In this document: one piece after another, positions 26,221 through 34,490 of the stretch
Position numbering within the stretch: the first letter of the stretch is position 1
Layout: each line of letters starts with the position of its first letter
Source: Klebsiella africana
Lineage (GTDB): Bacteria > Pseudomonadota > Gammaproteobacteria > Enterobacterales > Enterobacteriaceae
Assembly (NCBI RefSeq): GCF_020526085.1
Contig: NZ_CP084874.1
Coordinates: forward strand, 3,844,001 to 3,908,000
Length of the DNA stretch: 64,000 bases
Reading direction: 5' to 3'
Notes under the pieces: generated by a model
The model's input: only the letters and a program-made list of their open reading frames with translations
Database searches by the model: none
Told to the model about the DNA's origin: nothing
Program-made: the position numbers and the translations under genes

Positions 26221-27174
26221 TCAGGCGCTGGCGCTGTCCAGCCGCGCCACTTGCTCCGCGCTCAGGCTCAGCGCTGCCGCGCGGGCAAAACTCTCCACCT
26301 GAGCCACGCTGGTGGCGCTGGCGATCGGCGCGGTCACCCCTTCGCGGCCGATCAGCCACGCCAGGGCCACCTCAGCCGGCTTCGCGCCCTGCTCGTCCGC
26401 GACCGCCACCAGGGTATCGATAATCCGCATCCCGCGCGGATTCAGGTACTTACCAATCCCGCTTCCGCGCTGGCTCTGCGCCAGATCCGACGGCTGGCGG
26501 TACTTACCGGTTAAGAACCCGGAGGCCAGGCTGTAGTAGGTCACCACCCCGATGTCGCGGCTGACGCAGAGATCGCACAGCGCGCCTTCAAACGCGGAGC
26601 GGTGGTAGAGGTTATATTCCGGCTGCAGCACCTGCCAGGCAGGTAAGCCGCCTTTACGCGCTACCTCCAGCGCCCCTGCCAGCTGCATCGCATCGAGGTT
26701 AGAGGCCCCCATCGCGCGGATTTTTCCGGCCTGCTGCAGGCTATGGAAAGCCTCCAGCGTTTCCGCCACCGGGGTTTGCGGATCCGGCCAGTGGGAGAAG
26801 TAGAGGTCGATATAGTCGGTATTCAGGCGACGCAGAGAGTCGTCCACCGCCTGTTGGATCCAGGCTTTGCTGAGCCCTTTATGGCCGGGGAGGCCTAAAT
26901 CGGAGCCGACTTTGGTGAAGATTTTCACCTTATCGCGCATGCCCGGGCGCGCCTGCAGCCAGCGGCCAATTATGGTTTCGGATTCGCCGCCCTGGTTGCC
27001 CTCCGCCCAGCGGGAATAAACATCCGCCGTATCGATAGCGTCAAAACCGTGGTCAACAAAAGCATCAAGAAGAGCAAAACTGGTTTTTTCATCGATGGTC
27101 CAGCCAAAGACGTTACCGCCAAAGACTAATGGGGCGATGGAAAATCCGGTTTTGCCCAAAGGACGTGTCATCAT
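26221..27174 (-). CDS. Aldo/keto reductase
   Basis: A 317-aa NADPH-dependent TIM-barrel reductase. The catalytic tetrad reads Asp48, Tyr53 (AIDTADVYSRW), Lys88 (IFTKVG) and His128 (LYFSHWPD). The family-typical substrate-loop and cofactor regions follow (GASNLDAMQL, QPEYNLYHR, and the C-terminal IASATSVAQVES). It belongs to the YajO/Tas-like bacterial group acting on aldehydes or ketones; the substrate is unpredictable. GGAG lies 8 nt before the ATG at 27174. It appears monocistronic and converges on the moaF operon across the repeat array. Confidence 0.88.
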   Translation of the reverse strand: MMTRPLGKTGFSIAPLVFGGNVFGWTIDEKTSFALLDAFVDHGFDAIDTADVYSRWAEGNQGGESETIIGRWLQARPGMRDKVKIFTKVGSDLGLPGHKGLSKAWIQQAVDDSLRRLNTDYIDLYFSHWPDPQTPVAETLEAFHSLQQAGKIRAMGASNLDAMQLAGALEVARKGGLPAWQVLQPEYNLYHRSAFEGALCDLCVSRDIGVVTYYSLASGFLTGKYRQPSDLAQSQRGSGIGKYLNPRGMRIIDTLVAVADEQGAKPAEVALAWLIGREGVTAPIASATSVAQVESFARAAALSLSAEQVARLDSASA

Positions 27175-27301
27175 GCCGAGTACTCCTTAGCTTATATTCT
27201 GCTTCCCTCAGGTAACCACAATGGTCAGGAGAGGAGGTGAATGGATAATCAGAAAAGGAATCATACGGCGGGCGCTCCATGCCCGCAGGTACACTCAGAC
27301 A

Positions 27302-28078
27302 TTATGTCCCGGAATAAACATCAAAGCTAAAATATTTGCCGGCTAATTTTTTATAGGTGCCGTCGGCAAGAATCTTCGCAATCGCGCCGTTTATTTCCTG
27401 ACGCAGCGCCTCATCGTCTTTACGCAAGCCTATCGCCGCCCCGGCGCCAAACAGCGTATCGTCCTGCAGATGGCCGCCGACAAAGGCGAATTCCTTACCC
27501 TGCGGCTGCTGCAGGAAGCTGTAGTCGGCCATCATCCCGGAGAGCACCGCGCCGTCGATGCGCCCGGACTCCAGGTCACGCACCACGCTATCGGCCCCCT
27601 GGTAGGCCACAATGTTGATCCCCTGCGGCCGCCAGTGCTGATTAACATATGTCTCCTGCGCCGAGCCCTGCTCCACGCCGATGGTTTTGCCCTTCAGCTG
27701 TTCCGGCGTATTGCCTTGCAGGGTATTTTTACGCGCCACGAGGAACACCGGTCCGTTATACAACTTGTCGCTAAAGGCAATCTGCGCTTTGCGCTTCTCG
27801 GTCATGTACATCCCGGAAAGGATCGCGTCGAATTTACGCGCCTTCAGCGCCGGGATAATGCCGTCGAAATTGCTTTCCACCCACACGCATTTCGCCTGCA
27901 GCTGCTGGCAAATGGCGTTGCCTAAATCAATATCAAACCCCGCCAGCTTGCCCTGCGGATCTTTCCATTCAAACGGCGCGAAAGTCGGGTCGACGCCGAA
28001 GCGGATTTCCTTTGCTCCTTCGGCCAGCGCCGACGTCGACGCCATTAATGCCAGCCATAGCAACAGTGATTTTTTCAT
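27302..28078 (-). CDS. Periplasmic amino-acid-binding protein (polar amino acid ABC type), orphan
   Basis: A 258-aa secreted binding protein. The signal peptide is about residues 1-19 (LLLWLALMASTSALA), followed by the family-3 solute-binding fold typical of lysine/arginine/ornithine and glutamine binders: IRFGVDPTFAPFEWKDPQGK, GFDIDLGNAICQQL, DAILSGMYMTEKRKAQIAFS and GVEQGSAQETYV. No permease or ATPase gene is adjacent; it lies 19 nt after an M20 amidohydrolase gene and is probably cotranscribed with it. It may feed a shared HisQMP-type permease elsewhere (inference). GGAG precedes the ATG at 28078. Confidence 0.85.
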   Translation of the reverse strand: MKKSLLLWLALMASTSALAEGAKEIRFGVDPTFAPFEWKDPQGKLAGFDIDLGNAICQQLQAKCVWVESNFDGIIPALKARKFDAILSGMYMTEKRKAQIAFSDKLYNGPVFLVARKNTLQGNTPEQLKGKTIGVEQGSAQETYVNQHWRPQGINIVAYQGADSVVRDLESGRIDGAVLSGMMADYSFLQQPQGKEFAFVGGHLQDDTLFGAGAAIGLRKDDEALRQEINGAIAKILADGTYKKLAGKYFSFDVYSGT

Positions 28079-28097
28079 TCGCGTTCTTCTCCAGAGA

Positions 28098-29276
28098 TTA
28101 GCGACAGTGTTTTTCCACCAGGCGGGCGAACAGCGTCGCGCCGGTGGTGATAATGTCATCGTTAAAGTCGTAGCCGGGGTTATGCACCATGCAACCGCCC
28201 TTTTCCCCTTTCTCACCATTGCCGAGCAGGAAGTAGCTGCCCGGACGTTCGCGCAGCATAAAGGCGAAATCCTCGCTGGCGTTCATCGGCGAGACTGACT
28301 CCAGGACCCCTTCGCTGCCAAACACCTCCAGTGCCAGCGCCCGGGCGAAATCGGTCTCTTCAGGACTGTTGGTTAATACCGGATAGGAGTCGTAAACCTC
28401 CACTACACTGCTGGCGCCATAGCTTTTGGCGGTAAAGTCAGCGAGCTCGTGAATACGCTTGATCAGCAGGTCGCGGATTTCCGGCTTCATTGCCCGCACG
28501 CTGAGCTCCATCACCGCGCTCTCCGGAATGACGTTGGAGGCGATACCGGCCTGGAAGGTGCCGACGCTGACCACTGCCGTTTCCCCCGGCGGCACGTTGC
28601 GCGCCACAATGCTCTGCAGGGCCATCACCAGCGCCGCACCGGCGACGATCGGGTCGACGGTGCGCTCGGGGTGGGCGCCGTGGCCGCCGTAGCCGGTAAT
28701 CGTGATTTTGACGGTGTCCGCCGAGGCCATAAAGTTGCCGGCATAGAAGCCCAGCTTGCCTACCGGCAGGCCTGGCATGTTGTGCAAGCCAAAGATGCGT
28801 TCGCAGGGGAACTGCTCGAACAGCCCGTCTTTAATCATTAAATCGGCGCCGCCGATAGCCTCTTCCGCCGGCTGGAAAATCAGATGTACCGTGCCGTTAA
28901 ACTGGCAGGCCGGCGAGGCGATATATTTTGCCGCCGCCAGCAGAATGGTGGTGTGACCGTCATGGCCGCAGGCGTGCATTTTCCCTGGCGCCGTGCTGGC
29001 CCAGGGTAAACCGGTGGTTTCCTCGATCGGCAAGGCATCCATATCGGCGCGTAAACCGATGGTGCGCGGAGAATCGCCTTTGCGCAGGCTGCCGACCACG
29101 CCGGTCTTGCCGAGACCGCGCGTCACCTGATAGCCCCACTCCGTCAGCTTGCTGGCGACCAGTTCGCTGGTATTAAACTCTTCCAGACTTAATTCCGGAT
29201 TGGCATGTAAATAATGACGGATAGAAATCATTTCCGCTTCCGTCGCTTTAATTTCTGGAATTACATAATCACTCAT
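28098..29276 (-). CDS. M20-family amidohydrolase (hippurate hydrolase/N-acyl-amino acid hydrolase type)
   Basis: A 392-aa metallo-amidohydrolase with no signal peptide. The metal-binding and catalytic residues of the M20D group are present: Cys103 and His105 in HACGHDGH, Glu138-Glu139 in FQPAEE, His165 in FGLHNMPG and a C-terminal His in VHNPGYDFND. The lid/dimerisation domain begins near GYGGHGAHPERTVDPI. Such enzymes release amino acids from N-acyl or conjugated forms such as hippurate, indole-acetyl-amino acids or N-acetyl amino acids. The downstream binding protein probably supplies its substrate or handles related compounds. Confidence 0.88.
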   Translation of the reverse strand: MSDYVIPEIKATEAEMISIRHYLHANPELSLEEFNTSELVASKLTEWGYQVTRGLGKTGVVGSLRKGDSPRTIGLRADMDALPIEETTGLPWASTAPGKMHACGHDGHTTILLAAAKYIASPACQFNGTVHLIFQPAEEAIGGADLMIKDGLFEQFPCERIFGLHNMPGLPVGKLGFYAGNFMASADTVKITITGYGGHGAHPERTVDPIVAGAALVMALQSIVARNVPPGETAVVSVGTFQAGIASNVIPESAVMELSVRAMKPEIRDLLIKRIHELADFTAKSYGASSVVEVYDSYPVLTNSPEETDFARALALEVFGSEGVLESVSPMNASEDFAFMLRERPGSYFLLGNGEKGEKGGCMVHNPGYDFNDDIITTGATLFARLVEKHCR

Positions 29277-29424
29277 GCCGCTCTCCGGGAAATAAATTAA
29301 GGACTTAACACGGTATCGCGGTCAAAAGTTTATGCAAGCAGCATTTCTAATACCTGGAATGAACTCATCTTATTTAATAATCTGCTCATTACAGCGTAAT
29401 TAATAAACAAAATAGCAAAATTTA

Positions 29425-29442
29425 AAAATAAACGTTTATTTT
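29425..29442. promoter_or_regulatory. Perfect 18-bp palindrome, candidate operator
   Basis: AAAATAAACGTTTATTTT is a perfect palindrome in the 234-bp divergent region between the M20 amidohydrolase and the lipoprotein genes. A second half-site-like copy, AAAATAAACG, occurs at 29498-29507, 3 nt before the lipoprotein start codon. The central CG resembles LacI-type operators, but no such regulator gene is adjacent. Confidence 0.5.
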
Positions 29443-29510
29443 ATAGAGAGTTTACCGTTATTTACCCTACCATCCACGGCCATATTCAGATTTAAATAAA
29501 ATAAACGTGT

Positions 29511-30098
29511 ATGAAATTACAGACACTTTTCCTCGCCGCCATCGTCATGCTGGCGGGCTGCAGCGCGCAAGGCGATACCGCCAGCCAGCAGCAGGCCAGC
29601 ATCCAGAAGATGCGCAGCGAAACCCTCAATAAACTTTACGCCCTGCAGCCTGAGGCCCGTAGCGATATTCAGCATGCGAAAGGGTATGCGGTATTTGCCA
29701 ATAACAGCAGCAAGATCCTGCTGTTCGGGTTTGGCAGCGGTTACGGCGTGGTGCGGAATAACGCCACCGGAAAGGACACCTATATGAAAATGGCCCAGGG
29801 CGGCGCCGGCCTGGGGATGGGGATTAAGCAGCAGCGCACGGTGCTGGTTTTCCATGATAAAGCGGCCCTGGAGACCTTTATCCGCCAGGGATACATGGTT
29901 GGCGCCGATGCGAACGCCGCGGCAAAATATGATGACAAAGGCATCGCGCCGATCGCCGCCTCCACCAGCGGCGTGGCGTCAGATACCGCCTCGCTGCCCT
30001 CGAAGGTCAACGTCTACGACCTGACCGAAAAAGGTCTGGCCGCCCAGGCAATGATCAATGGCTATAAATACTGGCCGGATGATGCGCTGAACCCATAG
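29511..30098 (+). CDS. YSC84/SYLF-like lipoprotein
   Basis: A 195-aa predicted lipoprotein (lipobox LAGC, Cys17, Ser at +2). The mature portion resembles the bacterial YSC84/SYLF lipid-binding fold: KGYAVFANNSSKILLFGFGS, GYGVVRNNATGK, MKMAQGGAGLGMGIKQQRTV and VFHDKAALETFIRQGY. Family members are envelope proteins suspected to bind lipids; function unknown. No clear Shine-Dalgarno precedes the ATG, which abuts an AAAATAAACG half-site, so expression may be unusual. Confidence 0.75.
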   Translation: MKLQTLFLAAIVMLAGCSAQGDTASQQQASIQKMRSETLNKLYALQPEARSDIQHAKGYAVFANNSSKILLFGFGSGYGVVRNNATGKDTYMKMAQGGAGLGMGIKQQRTVLVFHDKAALETFIRQGYMVGADANAAAKYDDKGIAPIAASTSGVASDTASLPSKVNVYDLTEKGLAAQAMINGYKYWPDDALNP

Positions 30099-30118
30099 CT
30101 TTCCGCGAGTGCGCCGTC

Positions 30119-30145
30119 GCCGGATCAGGCTTTCCCTGACCCGGC
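30119..30145. terminator. Hairpin in convergent gap
   Basis: GCCGGATCAGG (30119-30129) pairs with CCTGACCCGGC (30135-30145), 10 of 11 positions, between the convergent lipoprotein and RcnB/CigR-like genes. It lacks a T-run on either strand. Confidence 0.55.
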
Positions 30146-30162
30146 GTCGCGGAGCAGCGCAT

Positions 30163-30618
30163 TTAGTGGCCGAGGGCGCCGCTCACCAGAATCGAGGTGA
30201 TGATCCCGGTCGCCGCAGCGATCAGCACATAGTTACCGTCGATATAGGACCAGTGATGGCCTTCCGGCGGGGGCGGCAGGCCGCGGTCGCTCCAGTCGCG
30301 GACGCGATATTCATCGCCACGGAACGGCGCCGGGGCCGGATGGCCTTTACGGAAATCGTTGCCACGCCAGGCGAAATGGTCCTGCTCGTGACGCCCTTGA
30401 TCGTGCCCGTCATGCCCATCGCGATCCGGTGCACGGTGATCATGATCGCCCTGATGATGGGCGTCAGGTCCCCCCTGCGGTGCATGCCTGTCATGGTCCG
30501 GTCCGTTCTGCCACACCGTGGGCTGCCCCGGACGATGCCCGTCGTTCGGGCCATCGGCAAAGGCCGGGACGCTCAGCACACAGGATAAAATTACTGCCAG
30601 AGAAATCATCTTTTTCAT
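30163..30618 (-). CDS. RcnB/CigR-family envelope protein
   Basis: A 151-aa exported protein. The signal peptide (about residues 1-21, MISLAVILSCVLSVPAFA) is followed by an extremely His/Asp/Gly-rich stretch (about 22-90, e.g. GPDAHHQGDHDHRAPDRDGH) that could bind metal. Then come the RcnB-type motif PPPEGHHWSYIDGNYVLI and a short C-terminal hydrophobic segment (AAATGIITSILVSG) as in the Salmonella anti-virulence protein CigR. RcnB is periplasmic and needed for nickel/cobalt homeostasis; CigR is membrane-linked. Which role applies is uncertain. AGGAGGTG precedes the ATG. Confidence 0.75.
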   Translation of the reverse strand: MKKMISLAVILSCVLSVPAFADGPNDGHRPGQPTVWQNGPDHDRHAPQGGPDAHHQGDHDHRAPDRDGHDGHDQGRHEQDHFAWRGNDFRKGHPAPAPFRGDEYRVRDWSDRGLPPPPEGHHWSYIDGNYVLIAAATGIITSILVSGALGH

Positions 30619-30740
30619 GGTACACCTCCTGATTCAGCTCCTTTGTACCGGGCAAATGTGAAGAAAGAGTGAGTAACTGGTTAACCAGGACGATTCCTGG
30701 CATCCGCTGTCAGCAAGTGGTTGTGCTGATGGAGGTGCAA

Positions 30741-30766
30741 TAAAAAAGGCCGCTTTCGCGACCTTT
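30741..30766 (-). terminator. Strong intrinsic terminator
   Basis: On the minus strand a 9-bp stem (AAAGGTCGC/GCGGCCTTT, one T-G wobble) with a GAAA tetraloop is followed by TTTTTATT, 20 nt beyond the stop of the 11-mer-repeat protein gene. Confidence 0.85.
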
Positions 30767-30786
30767 ATTCAGACAGGTAAAAGGAC

Positions 30787-31176
30787 TTATTCAGTCGCTT
30801 TATTTTTTAACTCTTCGGCGCCGGTTTTGGTTTTATCCCAGCCCTTTTCCGCACCGGATTTGGTGGCGTTCCAGCCTTTTTCACTGACCTCTTTGGTCTT
30901 ATCCCATCCCTTCTCGGTGCCTTCTTTGGTCTTGTTCCAGGTTTTCTGCGCGCCCTCGCTCACCTGGCTGCCGACGCTGTCCTGCTTGCCTTCGGCGGCG
31001 TGTTTCGCCTTCAGCTGCTGCTCTTCACCCTCATGCTGGGCCTGATGCAGCTTCTCTTTGGCGGTGTTGGCGTTAGCGTTCGCCGCCGCGACGGTATCAT
31101 CTGTTGCATGTGTTGTCGCAGCAAAAACCGGAGCCGCAACCAGAATAGCCGATAACGCAATCATTGCTTTTTTCAT
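30787..31176 (-). CDS. Small exported protein with five 11-residue LEA-like repeats
   Basis: A 129-aa protein with a signal peptide (about residues 1-19, ending APVFA), an Ala/Asn/Gln/Glu-rich linker, and five consecutive 11-residue units in the last 55 residues: GAQKTWNKTKE, GTEKGWDKTKE, VSEKGWNATKS, GAEKGWDKTKT and GAEELKNKATE. The 11-residue period with Lys/Glu alternation resembles group-3 late-embryogenesis-abundant and apolipoprotein-type amphipathic helices that coat membranes or protect against desiccation. I do not recognise a named family; envelope-stress protection is inference. GAGG precedes the ATG at 31176; the upstream in-frame start at 31212 is unsupported. A strong terminator follows. 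Confidence 0.75.
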   Translation of the reverse strand: MKKAMIALSAILVAAPVFAATTHATDDTVAAANANANTAKEKLHQAQHEGEEQQLKAKHAAEGKQDSVGSQVSEGAQKTWNKTKEGTEKGWDKTKEVSEKGWNATKSGAEKGWDKTKTGAEELKNKATE

Positions 31177-31393
31177 AATATCCTCTCTCACGTGTCGTGT
31201 TATGAGTCGCATTCAGGATGGCACAACGAACCGGGGATGACATTAGGAATTAGCCTGAAAAACGTCTTCGATCTCCAGCCATGGTAGAAAATGCTGCCGC
31301 CGTGCGCGCCCTGTCGGCGTTCACATAATTTCCAACATGTTTGTTACATTTTATGAAATTTGCCCTTGATATACTTGCCGTTGATGTTTGTTC

Positions 31394-31416
31394 GAGAATA
31401 ATTCTCAGAATCATTA
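31394..31416 (+). promoter_or_regulatory. Fur box
   Basis: GAGAATAATTCTCAGAATCA then TTA matches the repeated GATAAT/ATTATC architecture of a Fur operator, 32 bp before the start of the iron-type ABC importer operon. Confidence 0.75.
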
Positions 31417-31447
31417 TATTTATAAATTAGCAAACGGAACTCCTTTT

Positions 31448-32566
31448 ATGGCAAGAAAATCAGTAAGATCGCTGTTGCTTACTGCGCTGATCGCGACGCC
31501 CTTCCTCAGCTATGCGACCCAATATCCCCTGACGGTCACCGACCTTGACGGCCGGCAGGTCACCCTCGCCAAAGAGCCGCAACGTATTATTCTGCAGGAT
31601 GGCCGCGACATTATGACCCTCGCCCTGCTGGACCGGGACAATCCGTTTAAACGGCTGGTGGCATGGAATAATCTGGCGAAAAAGCAGGACGTTGCCACCT
31701 GGCAGATGCTGAAAACGACGTGGCCGCAGTCGGCCACGATCCTTGACATGGGCTTCAGCGACAAGGGCAACGTCGATCTTGAAAGCGTCATCGCCCGCCA
31801 GCCGGATCTGATGATCGCCCAGCTGCGCGCCAGGCCCGCACTGATGGAGAGCGGCGTCATCGACAAGCTCAGCGCCCTGCACGTTCCGGTGCTGTTTGTC
31901 GACTATGAGATCAACCCGGCGAAAGATACCGCCCCCAGCATCGATCTGCTGGGCAAAGTCCTTAACCGCGAGAGCCAGGCCAAAGCCTTTACCGATTACT
32001 ATCGTCAGCAGCTGCAGACGATTCGCCAGAAAACCGCGGCCATCACGCCGAAGGCCAACGTCTTCGTGGAAGCGCTGGCCGGCAACAGCGACGCCTGCTG
32101 CTTTACCCACGGCCACAGCGGCTGGGGCGGACTGGTGGAGGCGGTCGGAGCGAACAATATCGGTTCGCAGCTGCTGCCGGGCGCCTCCGGGTTCGTCTCG
32201 CTGGAGAAAATCATCAGCATGAAGCCCGACGCCTGGATCATGACCGGCTCGAAGCGCGGCAACAGCCAGGTGCTGCCCCTGGGCTATGAGGTTAAGCCAG
32301 AGGTGGTGAACGCCCAGGCACAGACGCTGCTGGCGCGACCTGGGGTCAGCCAGATCCCGGCGGTACGGGAAAAGCGGGCCTATGGCGTCTATCACCACTT
32401 CTATAACCACCCGTGGAATATTGTCGGCATGGAATACCTGGCGAAAGATATCTATCCGCAGGCCTTCGGCGATCTCAACCCGGATGAGACTTACCATTAT
32501 ATTGTGCGTCATTTCACCGACCTGCCGGACCAGCCGTTCGTCTTCTCCTGGCAGCAGAGCGAGTAA
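31448..32566 (+). CDS. Iron-siderophore-type ABC transporter, periplasmic binding protein
   Basis: A 372-aa secreted protein of the class III (FepB/FecB/BtuF-like) binding-protein fold. The signal peptide is about residues 1-23 (SLLLTALIATPFLSYA), then VTDLDGRQVTLAKEPQRIIL, the usual opening of this family, and ESVIARQPDLMIAQ. It has an unusual Cys pair in NSDACCFTHGHSGWGGLVEA. No lipobox is present, so it is soluble. Together with the permease and ATPase genes downstream and the Fur box upstream it forms an iron-regulated importer; ligand unknown (ferric siderophore or haem). The ATG at 31448 was chosen because the signal peptide begins there and GGAA lies upstream. Confidence 0.85.
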   Translation: MARKSVRSLLLTALIATPFLSYATQYPLTVTDLDGRQVTLAKEPQRIILQDGRDIMTLALLDRDNPFKRLVAWNNLAKKQDVATWQMLKTTWPQSATILDMGFSDKGNVDLESVIARQPDLMIAQLRARPALMESGVIDKLSALHVPVLFVDYEINPAKDTAPSIDLLGKVLNRESQAKAFTDYYRQQLQTIRQKTAAITPKANVFVEALAGNSDACCFTHGHSGWGGLVEAVGANNIGSQLLPGASGFVSLEKIISMKPDAWIMTGSKRGNSQVLPLGYEVKPEVVNAQAQTLLARPGVSQIPAVREKRAYGVYHHFYNHPWNIVGMEYLAKDIYPQAFGDLNPDETYHYIVRHFTDLPDQPFVFSWQQSE

Positions 32567-32572
32567 TCCGGC

Positions 32573-33655
32573 ATGCGTTTAACCTCCGACTCCGTGCTCG
32601 ACGGGCTGCCCGCCGGGACCTCTGGCGTGATGGATGACTATCGCCGTATCGTGCGTCGCCGCCTGCTGCTGATGCTCCTGCTGGCGCTGTTGATTGTCGC
32701 GTCGCTGCTGCTCGATTTTATGCTCGGCCCCGCCGGTCTGCCGCTGCAGAGCCTGTGGCAGACGTTAACCGATCCGGCCAGCGCCGATCCGGGCACGCGC
32801 GCCATCGTCTGGGATATCCGCCTGCCCTATGCGGTGATGGCGATTATCGTCGGTCTGGCGCTGGGACTGGCCGGCGCCGAAATGCAGACCATCCTCAATA
32901 ACCCGCTGGCCAGCCCGTTTACTCTCGGCGTCTCCTCGGCTGCGGCGTTTGGCGCCGCGCTGGCGATTGTGCTGGGTATTGGTCTGCCCGGTATTCCCGG
33001 CCAGTGGTTTATCTCGGCCAACGCCTTTATCTTCGCCCTGCTGGCGGCCCTGCTGCTGGACGGCATCACCCGCTGGACCCAGGTTGCCACCTCCGGCGTC
33101 ATTCTGTTCGGTATCGCGCTAGTCTTTACCTTTAACGCCCTGGTCTCGATGCTGCAGTTCATCGCCAACGAAGACACGCTGCAGGGGCTGGTGTTCTGGA
33201 CCATGGGCAGCATCGATCGCGCCTCCTGGAGCAAAGTCGCCATCCTGCTGGTCGCCCTGGCGCTGGTGATGCCCCTGTCGCTGCGCAGCGCATGGAAGCT
33301 GACCGCCCTGCGGCTGGGTGAGGACCGGGCCGTCAGCTTTGGCATTAACGTTCGCCGCCTGCGCCTGACCACGCTGCTGCGGATCAGCATTCTGTCGGCG
33401 CTTTCGGTGGCCTTTGTCGGGCCAATCGGCTTTATCGGCCTGGTGGCGCCGCATATTGCGCGGATGCTCTTCGGCGAAGACCATCGCTTTTATCTGCCCG
33501 CCAGCGCGCTAATCGGCGCTCTGGTGCTCTCCCTGGCCTCCATCGCCTCGAAGAACCTGATCCCGGGGGCCATTATTCCGGTGGGGATCGTCACTTCCCT
33601 GGTCGGGGTCCCGTTCTTTTTGAGCATTATTTTACGTCACCGGGGGCAGGTATGA
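32573..33655 (+). CDS. FecCD-family ABC transporter permease
   Basis: A 360-aa inner-membrane permease with about ten hydrophobic segments. The family signatures are clear: DIRLPYAVMAIIVGLALGLA, AGAEMQTILNNPLASPFTLG, FWTMGSID and the ATPase-coupling segment VGPIGFIGLVAPHIARMLFG. A single permease gene implies a homodimer. It starts 6 nt after the binding-protein gene and overlaps the ATPase gene by 4 nt (ATGA), typical of a tightly coupled operon. Confidence 0.92.
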   Translation: MRLTSDSVLDGLPAGTSGVMDDYRRIVRRRLLLMLLLALLIVASLLLDFMLGPAGLPLQSLWQTLTDPASADPGTRAIVWDIRLPYAVMAIIVGLALGLAGAEMQTILNNPLASPFTLGVSSAAAFGAALAIVLGIGLPGIPGQWFISANAFIFALLAALLLDGITRWTQVATSGVILFGIALVFTFNALVSMLQFIANEDTLQGLVFWTMGSIDRASWSKVAILLVALALVMPLSLRSAWKLTALRLGEDRAVSFGINVRRLRLTTLLRISILSALSVAFVGPIGFIGLVAPHIARMLFGEDHRFYLPASALIGALVLSLASIASKNLIPGAIIPVGIVTSLVGVPFFLSIILRHRGQV

Positions 33656-34449
33656 GCGACCAGACGTTATCCGGGCTGTCGCTGTCTCACTTCAGCGCTG
33701 GCTACCCCAGACGCAAGGTGATCGAGAACCTGACGGTTCCCCATCTGCCGCGGGGAAAAATCACCGCGCTGCTGGGGCCAAACGGCAGCGGTAAATCGAC
33801 GTTAATGCGGGCGATGGCGGGTCTGGGCCCCTGCCGTGGCGAGCTGCTGCTGGAGGGGGAAAATCTGCTGACGCAGCCGTTCTCACGTCGCGCGGAGCAG
33901 GTGGTCTATCTTCCACAGACGCTGCCTGCCGGCGTGCATCTGCATGTGCTGGAGTCGATTATCGTGGCCCAGCGCGCCGCCGGAGGACGCCACAGTCCGC
34001 AGCACCAGGAGGAGGTGATGGCGCTGCTGCGACAGCTGGGGATTGCCCACCTGGCGATGAGCTACCTCGATCAGCTCTCTGGCGGACAAAAGCAGCTGGT
34101 GGGGCTCGCTCAGTCGCTGATCCGCCAGCCGCGCCTGCTGCTACTCGACGAACCGCTCAGCGCCCTTGACCTCAACTACCAGTTTCACGTGATGGATCTG
34201 GTGCGTAGGGAGACCCGGCGGCGCAACATCGTGACCCTGGTGGTGGTGCACGACATCAATATAGCCCTGCGTCACGCTGACCACGTGCTGATGCTCAAGG
34301 CGGGCCAGCTGCTCGGCGACGGCACCCCGGCCGCGGTCATCACCCCCGAGACCCTGGCGGCCGTCTATGGCGTGCGCGGGCGTATTGAACCCTGTTCGCA
34401 GGGGGTGCGGCAGGTAATTATTGACGGGCTGGTAGACAGCGAGGCCTGA
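33652..34449 (+). CDS. Iron-siderophore-type ABC transporter ATPase
   Basis: A 265-aa nucleotide-binding subunit of the FecE/FepC type. Walker A is GPNGSGKST (residues 42-50), the signature loop LSGGQKQLVGLAQ, Walker B LLLLDEPLSALD, and the switch histidine lies in VVVHDINIALRHAD. It completes the three-gene importer and overlaps the permease by 4 nt. Confidence 0.93.
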   Translation: MSDQTLSGLSLSHFSAGYPRRKVIENLTVPHLPRGKITALLGPNGSGKSTLMRAMAGLGPCRGELLLEGENLLTQPFSRRAEQVVYLPQTLPAGVHLHVLESIIVAQRAAGGRHSPQHQEEVMALLRQLGIAHLAMSYLDQLSGGQKQLVGLAQSLIRQPRLLLLDEPLSALDLNYQFHVMDLVRRETRRRNIVTLVVVHDINIALRHADHVLMLKAGQLLGDGTPAAVITPETLAAVYGVRGRIEPCSQGVRQVIIDGLVDSEA

Positions 34450-34456
34450 GCGCGGC

Positions 34457-34480
34457 GCGGGGATGGTTCGTCCTCCCCGC
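34457..34480. terminator. Hairpin between convergent operons
   Basis: GCGGGGA (34457-34463) pairs with TCCCCGC (34474-34480) in the 41-bp gap between the convergent ABC ATPase and HlyD-type genes. No T-run. Confidence 0.5.
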
Positions 34481-34490
34481 GTCCGCCGGC

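Noticed and set aside
29511..31176. Three small envelope genes as one operon or a toxin-antitoxin unit
   Set aside because: They differ in orientation, each has an export signal and separate hairpins or terminators lie between them; no toxin or antitoxin fold was recognised.
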